Assembly (NCBI GenBank): GCA_015499995.1
Contig: JADNRV010000691.1
Location: forward strand, 1-17,384
From: Flammula alnicola
Taxonomy: Eukaryota > Basidiomycota > Agaricomycetes > Agaricales > Strophariaceae
DNA: 17,384 nucleotides
Direction: 5' to 3'
A model generated the notes under the pieces. That model searched no databases and was not told the DNA's origin. It worked only from the letters and a program-made list of their open reading frames with translations. A program made the translations under genes and the position numbers. Shown piece after piece: positions 1-9,197 of this stretch. Each line of letters begins with the position of its first letter. Position 1 is the stretch's first letter.

Positions 1-2457
1 CTTGCCTCGGCATCCTCGATGTCAGTTTTCCAGCGTTCCACTGCTTGGGGACCAGCAGCTTCAGAGAGTTCAGTGAAATACTGTTGAAGATTGGCAAGGT
101 TTTCGGATGCCTCTATGTGCCGTCGGCATAAAACTTTGGTTATGCGAAGCATCTTTTTATGGTTAGAATCACAAGCAGAATCATCTATCACTTCCACACG
201 ATGCGCCAAGGTTGCCGTGCGTACGGTGGGAGAGATCGCATTCAATTCAGACCACAAAGGTTCCAGAATCTCGCCGATGGTCACAGCGGCGTCGGGAATA
301 AATGAGGTAGCGTAGCGGAAGAAACATTCGTCTTTGTGGGCATGGACATGGAAGAGGCCGATCGCACGGTCGACCTTGAGGCCGGTCGGCAGCCGATTGC
401 CGATTCGCTCTTGCAGGTGAACAAAGTACTGGCAGGCGATGTCGTAGATGATCATCACACCCTGGTCGGGATCTACCCGAGTCGTTTCGAGTGCTTTAAG
501 CAACGCAAAGTCCACATTCTTCTGCTGTTCACCCTTGAACAAATCCACGAGCGCGTTCGGCGCATAGCAACCATGCCGAGCGCATGCAATGCCGACTAAG
601 CCAGTGATATCACAGGCCGATGAGGCGAGTAGGGCGTTCATGATGGCCCTGAATGTATTTTCACGGTGCTTTCTGACATGCGAAGTCAGTGTAATGAATC
701 GGCATCGGCAGGGTGCCGACCACATAATCTTACCGTCAGTCTCTCAATTGCTATCTTGAGGAACGCGAAATATTCTTCACGCGGGGGCCATTCCACCACC
801 TTCCGAAAGCCAAACATCTTTGGATGGTTTGGCCTGCCGAACATGGTCGGCCTTGAAATTGCCATCGGCAACAAAGACCCGTTGATACACAGCTCTGCAA
901 GTACAAGTTAGGCATGCGCAACATTTTTACAATATCGTACCTGTTCAAATCTCTTTCCAATTGTCCGGCAGATTTATGCCGGGTTGAGGGCATGCCGGAC
1001 AGTAATTCGCCAACTCCCCGGGGCCGACGTTCATTGGGTCTTTGCCATTGTGGCCGTAGCCAGCCCACTTCAATTTCTTCATCCATCTCCACAAACGGCT
1101 CATCCTTCGAAATTCGTTGTATAAATCCACGACGTCGGCCGGTGCCATCGGCATTGTCAATCGGCGCAGTAGCTGATAGAACTGATATGCCGATGCCTTC
1201 AGTTCCAGATTGCATAGTCGGAAGTAGTCGAGTGCCTGTGCCGAAAACAATGTGCGAATCCTGTGAAAACTGGCTGGCAGCAGTCGGCATGCAACAAGGT
1301 CGACCGGCAGTTGATCGGGCCCACGGCATCGGCATGATACCATCGCAAATGATGGATGCCATTGGTATGCACTACCGGACATAGGAATTGTTGAATGCAT
1401 CGGCTGTAGGAATGTGTAGTGCCACCTGACTGATCACCGCGAGAGGGGAAAGGGACATCGGCAGGCAGGCTCGATAGGGGGAGGCAGGTAGGAAGGCAAG
1501 GCAGCTACATCGGCATCGGCATCACCACAACCGTACTGTCATCGGCCTCAGTGAACACCGACTCCTCAATCGGCTCATCATCGAGGCGAGTTTCCTGTTG
1601 TGATGCAAGTCATCTAGGTATTTTGAAAGTTTCATCCTCCATTGCCTCTGCGGCCTGATCTGGAACACGAATCCATCGTGCAGCATCACCATCTCAAAAT
1701 CGATATGGTGTCCGCCGCCATCTGCGATGCGATGCCGATGCCGATCGGCTCAGCTCCATCTGCTCGTAGCGTCCTTTTGACCTCGAACTCTTCAAGATAG
1801 TGTTTGTAAAACTTCAAAGTATCGCACAGAGGCTCGCCATCGTATGGCGCACAAGAATGTAAGTGCCGACCTCCCATAACTCGGCCGATCGGAAATGTGT
1901 GCCGGTCCATCGCTGTATTTTATGCATCGGATTGTCTTGATGTGTGTGGCGCATGCATTTTCGACACATAGGGCTCGCCAGACTACAGTCCTGGCATCTC
2001 CAGACTGCGTGAAGATTCTCATTACAGTGTGAACATCGAATGTTCAATCGGCAATGCTTCCCGGCTCAGTAGGGCTTCCAACAAATCGTCGATGCGTTCC
2101 ACAAATTGTATTATGTAGTCCTTTTGGGTCTGATTAAAGACATTAATAACATTTGCAGTATGAGATCGATCCATACCCTCACCTTGCGCTGCTTTGGATC
2201 GGCAATCGGCTCGGCATCGGGCATGTCGACATCGTTTAGAGTATAATCTACCTCATGGTGCGATGGTCCGGGAGGGGGTGTTTGTGCAGGTTGAGACTCC
2301 TCTGGAAGGAGAGCTACTTTCACTGTTGTTGTTTTTTGTTTTCCTGATCGTGTGGTAGTCGTCACTTTCTTAAATGTAACGGCGTCAGCTGCATCGACAT
2401 CACCCTCCACCAAAATATTTCTTCGTCTCCTCGGACGCTTGCCTGCTTGAGACTCAT
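1..2457 (-). CDS. KDZ-family transposase with CxC2-like cysteine cluster, partial at left edge, frame-slipped
   Basis: Seen: the minus strand encodes, in order, a basic N-terminal segment (2461-2111), a cysteine cluster starting RCSHCNENLHAVWRCQDC with further Cys and His (about 2040-1900), a DGEPLCDTLKFYKHYLEEFE segment, VVHTNGIHHL (about 1375), a core ending in CPACPQPGINLP (1400-945), VADGNFKADHVRQ (about 860) and a frame open from about 659 to base 1 containing IIYDIACQYFVHLQ and GEILEPLWSELNAISP. Known: this order is that of fungal Kyakuja-Dileera-Zisupton transposases, whose RNase H-like core cuts and joins transposon DNA. Inferred: the DDE residues could be the Asp of DGNF, the Asp of YDIACQY and a Glu of GEILEPLW. 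Introns are likely near 1420-1560 and 670-730. Frame slips are visible near 663, 780, 947, 1340, 1845 and 2050, so no single frame spans the gene. The N-terminal start is uncertain: the ATG at 2457 is one frame off the conserved N-terminus. The C-terminus lies beyond the window. Confidence 0.9.
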
Positions 2458-2648
2458 GGTACGGAGGAAAGAAGATTTCGGAAAAGATAACTGTCAGAAT
2501 GTTTTTTTGTTATCGCCAGATGATCGGAATTTTTCTTTTGTTATGGACAGATGATCGGTCCTCGTGTTTTTATTTTCCATGTGATGATATATAAAGATAG
2601 TTTACATTTGGCCGATTGCTTCTGTCGAAAAAAGTCCTCTTTCTTCCC
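2458..2648. promoter_or_regulatory. Divergent intergenic promoter region between the transposase and the 2649 gene
   Basis: This short spacer separates two diverging genes. It contains a 23-bp direct repeat with two mismatches (2505-2527 and 2536-2558), each copy ending CAGATGATCGG, and a TATA-like ATATATAAAG at 2587-2596. The TATA-like element is about 55 bp upstream of the plus-strand ATG and fits that gene. The repeats could be shared control elements; this is inference from position only. Confidence 0.5.
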
Positions 2649-4915
2649 ATGTCAACACCAGCTTTCGATATCCCAGACCGCCCGGATCGCCGCAAAACAT
2701 TTTACACCAGTGAAGAGCGGCAGTGATTGATCCATATAAAAAGGAGTACCTTGAAGCAACATCGGCCGCTGCACGCAAACACATTGCGCAAACCCAGATC
2801 TTCCCAGATCTATTCAATTATTGGTCTGAGAAAGGAATGGTCGACCCGGATGATACTCAGACCCGGGCAAAGGTATTCATATTTAGCATCGCCATATAAT
2901 ATATACAACTACACCACAACTGACAAAAACTGAAAAGGATCTGTCGCATTGGATACACAATAATTGGCGTGCTCCCCATTCTTCAGAGACACAATCCAGC
3001 TTCACAATTAAACGAACAGAGGTGGTGTGGAAGACAAGGCAGGAAGAAGTGTGGACAGAGATTGCAAAGCTACTCCGGGGTTGAGTCGGCAACACAAGGA
3101 CCACGGGGTGGTTTGAGAATCGTATGGTAGCTGTGCGTAACATTATCGGGCGCATGACAGCCGAGGAGAATGCAGAACTTGATGAAGAGGTAGCGAGAAT
3201 GTCCAAGGAGGGCCATTCCGAGGAGCACAAGCGACAGTAGGTGCCGAGCCGATGCCGATGCCGAGTGACTGACGAACCATCAGGACCCCAGGATTGCTGA
3301 AAAACGCTGGACATGCTGTTTCGATAAAGACGCGAAGAACCATACCTGAAGATGGGGTTGCTTACCATCTCATTCGTATCACGCATGACTCCTGATGGTC
3401 AATTGGCAGTTGAAGTGTGAGCCGCCGATCCAATGCCGATGCCGCTGCCGATGCACACTAACAATAAACATTCAAAAGACATGATCAGATAGCCGATCTC
3501 TTAGGCGCCCCGAGCACATCTTTTGAGAAGCAGCATGACCGGCAGGTACTGGAGATGAAACGCCTGCTCATGACATATGTGCGGACTCTCCAAGCTACCT
3601 TAAATGGCCCCGCACCGTTGGTGAATTGGAGCGGCACAGCCGACCGCAACACCACAGCTGCAAGTCAATGCCGATGGCTTTCCTGAACTACCATCACCAT
3701 TTCAAAGGTGACTCATACTCTAAAACACAACTGGAGGAGTTGTTCAGAAATTATCTGTCACAATACTATCGTGCGTGTTCATTTCCGCTGGGGCCGATGT
3801 CCGATTGCCGATCGCTGTCTTAGATATTTGCAACCAAGGGCCGAAGTCAGCATGTGCTGTACAATCCCTGGCCAGTGACCTATACACTTATATTAAGCCT
3901 GAGTACTTGCCGAACAACTTCAAGATACTCGAGCCGCGCAACATGAAGCGCAAAGAAATCATAGCATTTTTTGAACACATCGCTTCCAGAGAGCTGACTT
4001 ATGATACAACCAAAGTCTTTGCTTTTCACAGCGTTAATAGTGGACGGAAAGGGAATCAGGTAGTCCTGAGGGTCGATGCCGATGCGATGCCGATGCCGAC
4101 CCCACCCTCCACGAGCAAAGCGGAAGAGGAAAGCAAAGAAGGCTGCAACTACCGATCATCCCATCGAATCCACTGCCCTGCAGAATGAGGACCCTACAGC
4201 CAATGCTGACATTGAACCTCAGCCACCAAAGCCTAGCCTAAGAAGAAAAAGAAAGGCGTGTCAGAGGTTGCCGATCCGCCGCCCCATCCCGATGCCGACG
4301 CACAACAAACTCGCCCGCGGCCGAAACCGAAGCCCAAGACGAAGAATAAAACCAATCAAGCTGTAGACCCACCAGCTGACAAGACAATCCAATCAACAAC
4401 ACCAGATGCCAATGCGGCAGCAAATGTTGATGACGCAGGTACTGCCGATGCAGACAGACAACCCCGTCCGCGACCGAAGCCGAAGCCGAAAAAGAAATCA
4501 AATGCGGTTAACCAGAGCAATGTGAGTGGGCCATTGGAGCACGACGTGAGTTATCCTTACTGGTATGTAATTGACATAGTATGCTGATTGACAAACGTTG
4601 CAGGTGCCGATATTGAGCGCCAATGTACCACAAATGCCGATCAATCGGCCACTGGAAGACCACGATCTAAATCATACGCAAACACTTCGCAATGAAATCC
4701 CAGATGAGCTCATTGATCCCGTGCTGCACGCGGCATCGGCATTGGCTATTGCCGCTCAGAACACTGCGGATCCGTCAGCCAGGTCGGCGACCACTGGTCC
4801 CCAACAATCACATGTAAAAGCTACACCAAGGAAACCAGTCAATACTGCTGATGAGCTAGCTCGTATTGAAGCAAGTAAATATGCTGTCACTGGTAAAAGA
4901 GAACGAGTGCGCTGA
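2649..4915 (+). CDS. Conserved agaricomycete orphan protein, multi-exon, frame-slipped
   Basis: I know this only as a hypothetical protein family of agaricomycetes; no function is known to me. Seen: it begins MSTPAFDIPDRPDRRKTF, followed by a Lys/Glu-rich region (DPYKKEYLEATSAAARKH), WIHNNWRAPHSSE, GWFENRMVAVRNII, MTPDGQLAVE, a KTQLEELFRNYLSQYY segment (3715-3768) and YIKPEYLPNNFKILEP (about 3890). The C-terminal tail is low-complexity and basic (PRPKPKPKKK, near 4310 and 4470). Supported introns: about 2874-2938, about 3236-3283, 3418-3478, 3769-3822 and 4546-4603; the last is phase 0 and joins cleanly to the final exon ending at 4915. Frame changes without a credible intron occur near 2730, 3085, 3350, 3697 and 4240. 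Several introns contain TGCCGAT runs. It diverges from the transposase. It could be a decayed gene or one damaged by base-call errors. Confidence 0.7.
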
Positions 4916-4939
4916 ACGAGAGAATAGTTTGAAGATGCC

Positions 4940-4963
4940 CCGATGCCGATGCCGATGCCGATG
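4940..4963. repeat. Perfect CCGATG hexamer array
   Basis: Four consecutive copies of CCGATG lie in the gap between two converging genes, 25 bp after the stop at 4915. It is the longest uninterrupted run of the dispersed motif that I found. Confidence 0.85.
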
Positions 4964-5082
4964 AAACTTCTGATCACAACGAGAACACCAAACTGTCATA
5001 TACTGAATTTTTGTATATACTGTCAACTATATGTATATACAAACAAGAATCATCTTTACAAAACAAAATTGTCCAAAAAACG

Positions 5083-5504
5083 TCACCCTATCCATCTATG
5101 ACCATGACCATGTCCGAGCCATTGTTTGCCAGGTGCCGATGCCGGTGCGGTGCCGGTGAGAGTCGAGGTGACCTGCGGGGCGGACTTGGAGATGCGACAC
5201 GCTGTCGACGAGCACGAGGAGATGGCGATCGTGACAGACGAGTGTCGACGACCGCAAGGTGCATATTTGCTGAGGCCGAAGGGCTGACGGTACTGCAGCA
5301 CTAGGAGGCGGCGGACCAGGTGGTGGGGGTGGTTGCATTGGCGGAGGACCTGGAGGAGGTGGTGGTGGTGATGGAGCTGCACGAGGAGGAGGAGATGGTG
5401 GTGGTGATGAGGCGGGACCAGGAGGTGGGTGCGGCAGGGGTAACGAGGGACCAGCCGGTCTACCTACTTCGTCTGTGATGACTGCGGTGTGGCTGGAATG
5501 ACCT
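5083..5504 (-). other. Proline-rich coding-like stretch, possible tail of the minus-strand gene
   Basis: Reading leftwards on the minus strand from about 5515, one frame is open through TGEGHSSHTAVITDEVGR and then a long proline/glycine segment (PPPPPPGPPP type, about 5430-5300), ending at a stop near 5096. It is offset by one base from the upstream gene, which terminates at 5505. The offset falls on a seven-base G run (5513-5519), so this may be the real C-terminus. Proline-rich reading may also be a chance product of the GGTGGT-rich DNA. Confidence 0.4.
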
Positions 5505-7639
5505 TCACCTGTGGGGGGGTTGATGCGTGCGTTGTGGTCGTGCAGTAGCTATTACCGCCGGGGGGTCAACCAGCCTCACTGGATGGGAGCGCGGTGCTGC
5601 CGATGCCGATTGTGGTGCTGACTGTGATCCTGCCGACTGTGGTGCTGCCGACTCGCCGGCTGCCAACTCACGCGCTGCCAACTCACGCGCTGCCGACTCG
5701 CGCGCTGCTGCCTCGCGAGCTGCTAACTCCTCGGCTTCTGCCTCCAGCTCTTCCTCCTCAGCATCCACAGCTTCTACATACTTGCGGAGGGCCTCTGGCC
5801 TCACCTGGTAGACACGATCCATTTGCAGGCCCGCGTACAGGACGACGCTCTGTTGGTTGTCCTCGGAATTCCGAAGTAGTCCTCCAACCCAATTAGCCAG
5901 TCCTCCAGGGTCAGGCGCTTCACCTCCTTCACCTCCAACTCTTCTCGAAGCTCCTGCCACTCGACCTCCATGCTCAGGCGCTTCACCTCCTGCTGCTCCA
6001 ACTCTTCTCGAAGCTCCTCTCGAAGCTCCTGCCACCAATCGTCCACGATGTCGAACTTGTCCTCGAGGTACACCAATGCCGACTGTACCTTCCCCAGCCA
6101 GCCCCTTCATGTTCTCCTGTTCTGTACTCGCCGTCACAGCCTGGGCATTGAGTGCTTTCTCCATCCTCGTCAACCTCATCTCGATTGGCCTTCATCCTGT
6201 CCTCCATCGCGTGAGTCGGCATCGGCATCGGCGCACGAGAAGCGCGATCGGCATCAGCTTGCATGCATTGTAGTCGGCCTCAGTCGCTATCATGTAAATT
6301 ATTTGTTAGTATACTCATTAGTCTGCAGAATAAACACTTACCTTTCTGTTCCCTTGTCTTTACGTGACACCCCGCGTTTGGGCTGAGCGCCGATCTTCGA
6401 TGTGGGTGCAGGGGCCGATGTCGCTGCCGATTCCTTCGGCGTACTGACCGCACCTGATCGGCCACCCTCTTCGTCCATGTCTGTGACCACGTCCTTGCTC
6501 TTGGGATGCTTTGCACGCTTGGTTGTGCGTGCCTTTTTCTTTGGCCCCGATGCCGACTTCGGCGTCACTGCCGACTTCGGCGTCACTGCCGACTTCGGCG
6601 TCACTGCCGACTTCTCCACTCGCTCTCCGCCCCACACACACTTCACCTTGTGCCGCCCGCAGTTCAGACATGAGGTAATCCCATGGAGCTGCTGTTCGCA
6701 TGCCTTATCCAACCGCTGGCAACGGTCGCAGCGCGGGTCGTGGTAGGTGCCGGTGCCGATGGGCTTCGCCCTCTTCTTCCCTCCACTCGCCACTGGCTTC
6801 GAGACTCCTGCATCCTCCCGTTCCTCCTCCTCCTCCTCCTCCTCCTCCTCATCCTCCTGATACTCATCCGAACTGTCCTCATCGCGTTTGCGCTTGCCGA
6901 CTTCCGCTGGCATAACCCGCGGTGGCATTTGCGCCTTGATCACCCGCATCTGCCGAGTGGGTCCTGGTTTGGGTTTGGGTGCAGCTGCAGGTGCCGGTGC
7001 CGATCGGTCGTCGTCGACATCCATCCTCTCCAAAGATCCTAGGCGCCGTATGGGCTGAGGAGCTGTAGCAGGCTGTTGGTGACGGCTAATGGGACGAGGA
7101 ACTACAGCGGGGTGCTGCTGATGGCTAACCGTCAGGTTCGCCATCTCCTCAGTCGGTAGTCGCACCCGACCTCCAGTCCGCGCCTCGTTCCTCGCAGCCG
7201 ATCCAGTAGCTGGTGTCGTCGGCGCCGATCGGCCTGCCGATGCTGCAATCGGCGCTTCCCCCCTCACAGCTGACCCTGATCCTGATGCCACCTCCACCGC
7301 TTGCTCCTTGTCAAACTTTGCAAGGGCCTTCATTTGCTGTACCCGGAATTCTTGATCAATTGCTTGCCGGTCTCTGGCCGGCATGTACTTCTTCACAAAG
7401 CGGTAGAAAAAACCGGCCGACATCGAACTCGGCCTTGAACTGGCCTGTCTGTAATGTTTTGAAAATTTCACTCTTTTTGTTTGTTAGTGTATATTCCATG
7501 TACTATCTATCGCACTCACTATATCATGTTCGAGTCCACGCAAAACTGGCTCGATGTTGTCATCTGCAATGGACTGCCGAATGGCGGCATCGGCAGTGTT
7601 GAGGGCAGCACGGAGTGATTCAATGGTGGTGAAAGGCAT
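5505..7639 (-). CDS. Low-complexity orphan protein with Zn2Cys6-like cysteine motif
   Basis: Not a family I can name. Exon 1 (7639-7520, 40 codons) starts MPFTTIESLRAALNTADAA. A GTGAGT...AAAAAG intron (7519-7473) is phase 0. Exon 2 (7472-6342) carries FYRFVKKYMPARDRQAI, a long Ala/Pro/Ser-rich segment, an acidic run of Glu, and near plus positions 6745-6635 six cysteines spaced C-x2-C-x6-C-x9-C-x2-C-x6-C. This is the spacing of fungal Zn(II)2Cys6 DNA-binding clusters, though here it is internal rather than N-terminal. SAVTPK repeats and a basic KKKARTTKRAKHPK segment follow. After a GTAAGT intron (6341-6287) comes a charged, probably coiled-coil region (WQELREELREELEQQEVKRL) and an Ala/Glu-rich repeat tail. 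Frames change at an A6 run (7407-7412), near 6240, near 6080 and near 5885. The role is unknown; nucleic-acid binding is an inference from the cysteines and basic patches. Confidence 0.65.
5644..5733. repeat. 15-bp coding tandem repeat, about six copies
   Basis: Unit GCTGCCAACTCACGC and close variants, in register from 5644. On the minus strand it encodes five-residue units of the AAREL/AARES type near the C-terminus of the minus-strand orphan protein. The period keeps the reading frame. Confidence 0.8.
6551..6614. repeat. 18-bp coding tandem repeat, 3.5 copies
   Basis: The unit is TGCCGACTTCGGCGTCAC, identical in three full copies plus a partial one. On the minus strand it encodes SAVTPK units just after the Zn2Cys6-like motif. 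The unit contains TGCCGA, close to the dispersed heptamer. Confidence 0.85.
6820..6858. repeat. CCT trinucleotide microsatellite coding for poly-Glu
   Basis: A run of CCT triplets, interrupted once by CAT, encodes a stretch of glutamates on the minus strand in the acidic segment of the orphan protein. Confidence 0.85.
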
Positions 7640-7865
7640 TTTGGTGATGCAAAAGAGGTGCGTTGGTGGTTGTGTAGAGAGATCGGCGTCGGCAGGTTTA
7701 GTAGCAAGGACGTAGGACGAAGACGTGTATCGATCAACGATGAAAATCGAACATCAACCATCACGTGATAGTGTACACAGTGCCAAACGTCTATTTGTGT
7801 CAATTTACTGATGAGATAGTAGAGATCATAGATCTTACCCTTGCCTCAGTACGACCATCACCACC
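7640..7865. promoter_or_regulatory. Divergent intergenic promoter region of the second gene pair
   Basis: This 226-bp spacer separates start codons on opposite strands (7639 minus, 7866 plus). No clear TATA box is seen. It has one ATCGGCGTCGGCA stretch (7682-7694). A shared promoter is inferred from layout only. Confidence 0.45.
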
Positions 7866-8645
7866 ATGCAGAAACAGAGCAATCAGCGCAAGTTGGCAAC
7901 GACCATCAGCGATATTCCCGAAGGCTTTACGATCGGCACCGGGCCCGACGGCCAACAATACCTGGTACCACAGTACATGGTGCCGGCGTTGGACCACGCC
8001 TTTGCATCATACCAGAGTAAAGCAGATTTGGGGGTTTCGAATGCACCAGGGGGGGTAAGTGATCATTTTTGCGCTTACTCTGTCGATCGCCCATGCACCA
8101 CCCGACTGCCGATCAGCATTCGACAGGCTGATCGGCAATCGAGCTGATCAGCCATCAGACCGATCGGCAATCGAGCTGATCAGCCATCAGACCGATCGGC
8201 ACTTGCATCTGCGCCGATTGTGCGTTGCATTCCCATTTTCTTACAATTCATTTCAGTCACAACAGGCGCAAAATCGGCCTTTCACTGGTATTCTAGCAGA
8301 AGGAAAGATCATGTTTCCACCAGACCCAGTAAGGCCGGCATCACTGCTTTGACCGTACATCGGCTAACTTCCCAACAGCAATTAAGTGACCATGAGCGCC
8401 TCACCTTACACGCAGAGGTCCTCGCACTGCAAGAAAAATTAGGCATTTCCTATAAAGATGCCTCGCATAGGCTGTATATGGCAGAAGTCGAGAAGCTCAA
8501 AGTTGCTGATGAAACATACAAGGCCTTCAAGAACCTTGACAGTCGCATCGAGACCTCCCTCAAAACCCTCCAGGCGCAGTTCGGAGATCCCAAAGCAAAC
8601 GCGGAGGCTGATGCCGAGGTCATTCCCGATGCCGATGCTGAGTAG
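7866..8645 (+). CDS. Conserved agaricomycete orphan protein, 175 aa, three exons, apparently intact
   Basis: Exons 7866-8054, 8257-8328 and 8379-8645 join with both introns in phase 0 (GTAAGT...TTTCAG and GTAAGG...CAACAG), giving 175 codons plus TAG without any slip. The N-terminal part reads FTIGTGPDGQQYLVPQYMV, the central part APGG then FTGILAEGKIMFPPDP, and the C-terminal part ERLTLHAEVLALQEKLGIS then YKDASHRLYMAEVEKLKV, probably helical or coiled coil. It ends in an acidic Ala/Asp tail encoded partly by the dispersed motif. The start is the first ATG of an open exon preceded by CACC. I recall similar hypothetical proteins in agaricomycetes but no function. Intron 1 is unusually long (202 nt) and holds a tandem repeat. 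It is the only left-half gene with an uninterrupted frame and so the best candidate for a functional accessory protein here. Confidence 0.8.
8130..8201. repeat. 32-bp tandem repeat inside intron 1 of the 7866 gene
   Basis: A 31-base block starting GATCGGCAATCGAGCTGATC is repeated exactly at 8130-8160 and 8162-8192, with a third partial copy to 8201. Each unit carries ATCGGCA and a palindromic CTGATCAG. It explains the long intron. Confidence 0.85.
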
Positions 8646-9050
8646 TTTATTCTTTGTACATTATCACCATAGTCCAAAGATTTTGTCCAACCCTTCCATT
8701 TGTGCACACCTAAGCTCCACCTTCAATAAGGATAGCAGGTCAGCTGATCCAATTTAGCTCATCTCGTCAGTGCCGACTGAGATTTAGCGCACATCGGCAG
8801 TGTTCCCATTTTAGTAAGTATCGGCAAGGCCGATGAAATTCAGCCAACGTTCAGCAGTGCCGATCCAACGCAATTACATTGCAATACCGATCTCATTCCA
8901 AGCATCCTGAGCACTGTATTGACCACATTTAGTGGACATTATGACTGCCGATCTCATTTTGAGCGCGTCGGCATTGCCGACCAAACGTTGAGCAGGCATC
9001 GGCATTGCCGATGTACATGTATCAGGCACATCAGACACGCAAATATATAG
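8646..9050. other. Gene-free stretch rich in inverted TGCCGAT pairs
   Basis: No coding frame is credible. The motif appears many times in both orientations, including short palindromes ATCGGCAAGGCCGAT (8820-8834), TCGGCATTGCCGA (8968-8980) and ATCGGCATTGCCGAT (8998-9012). This resembles the subterminal repeats of DNA transposons, where the transposase binds. That role is inferred. Confidence 0.6.
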
Positions 9051-9196
9051 GGTTCCAGCGAATTCGCTGGATCACATTATACGGTACACTGTACTACCTA
9101 TTATGGACAGTACATTATTCACTGGTTCAGCGAATTTGCTGAACCCATATCACACGGCACACTGTATACGTTCGCTGTACCATATTATATGGTACA
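9051..9196. repeat. Cluster of strong palindromes and related direct repeats
   Basis: There are three hairpin-forming units: TCCAGCGAATTCGCTGGA (9054-9071, perfect); GGTTCAGC and GCTGAACC arms around GAATTT (9124-9145); and TGTACCATAT and ATATGGTACA arms around a single T (9176-9196). The first two share a core and are followed at similar distances by GGTACACTGTA (9083) and GGCACACTGTA (9155). The whole looks like a diverged tandem duplication of about 70-75 bp. It may be a transposon end or a MITE-like remnant. Confidence 0.75.
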
Positions 9197-9197
9197 C

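Larger units (their letters stand above)
1..9012. repeat. Dispersed TGCCGAT / ATCGGCA short-motif repeats
   Basis: The heptamer TGCCGAT, or its complement, recurs throughout this interval singly and in short runs. Runs include 1509-1525, 1735-1753, 3248-3266, 3430-3453, 4072-4100, 4940-4963 and 6226-6243. It lies in exons, where it often encodes Ala-Asp runs, in introns and between genes. From about 9050 to the right edge it is rare (examples: 9637, 11133, 13517, 16972). It is not a CRISPR array because there is no regular spacer. Confidence 0.8.

Noticed and set aside
91..1384. Several plus-strand open frames of 70-160 codons
   Set aside because: They lie antisense to clearly conserved transposase segments and show no recognisable motif.
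2883..3386. Minus-strand frame of 167 codons
   Set aside because: It is antisense to the plus-strand orphan gene, whose conserved segments and introns explain this DNA better.
4940..4963. CRISPR-like array
   Set aside because: The repeats are contiguous hexamers without spacers, and the genome is fungal.
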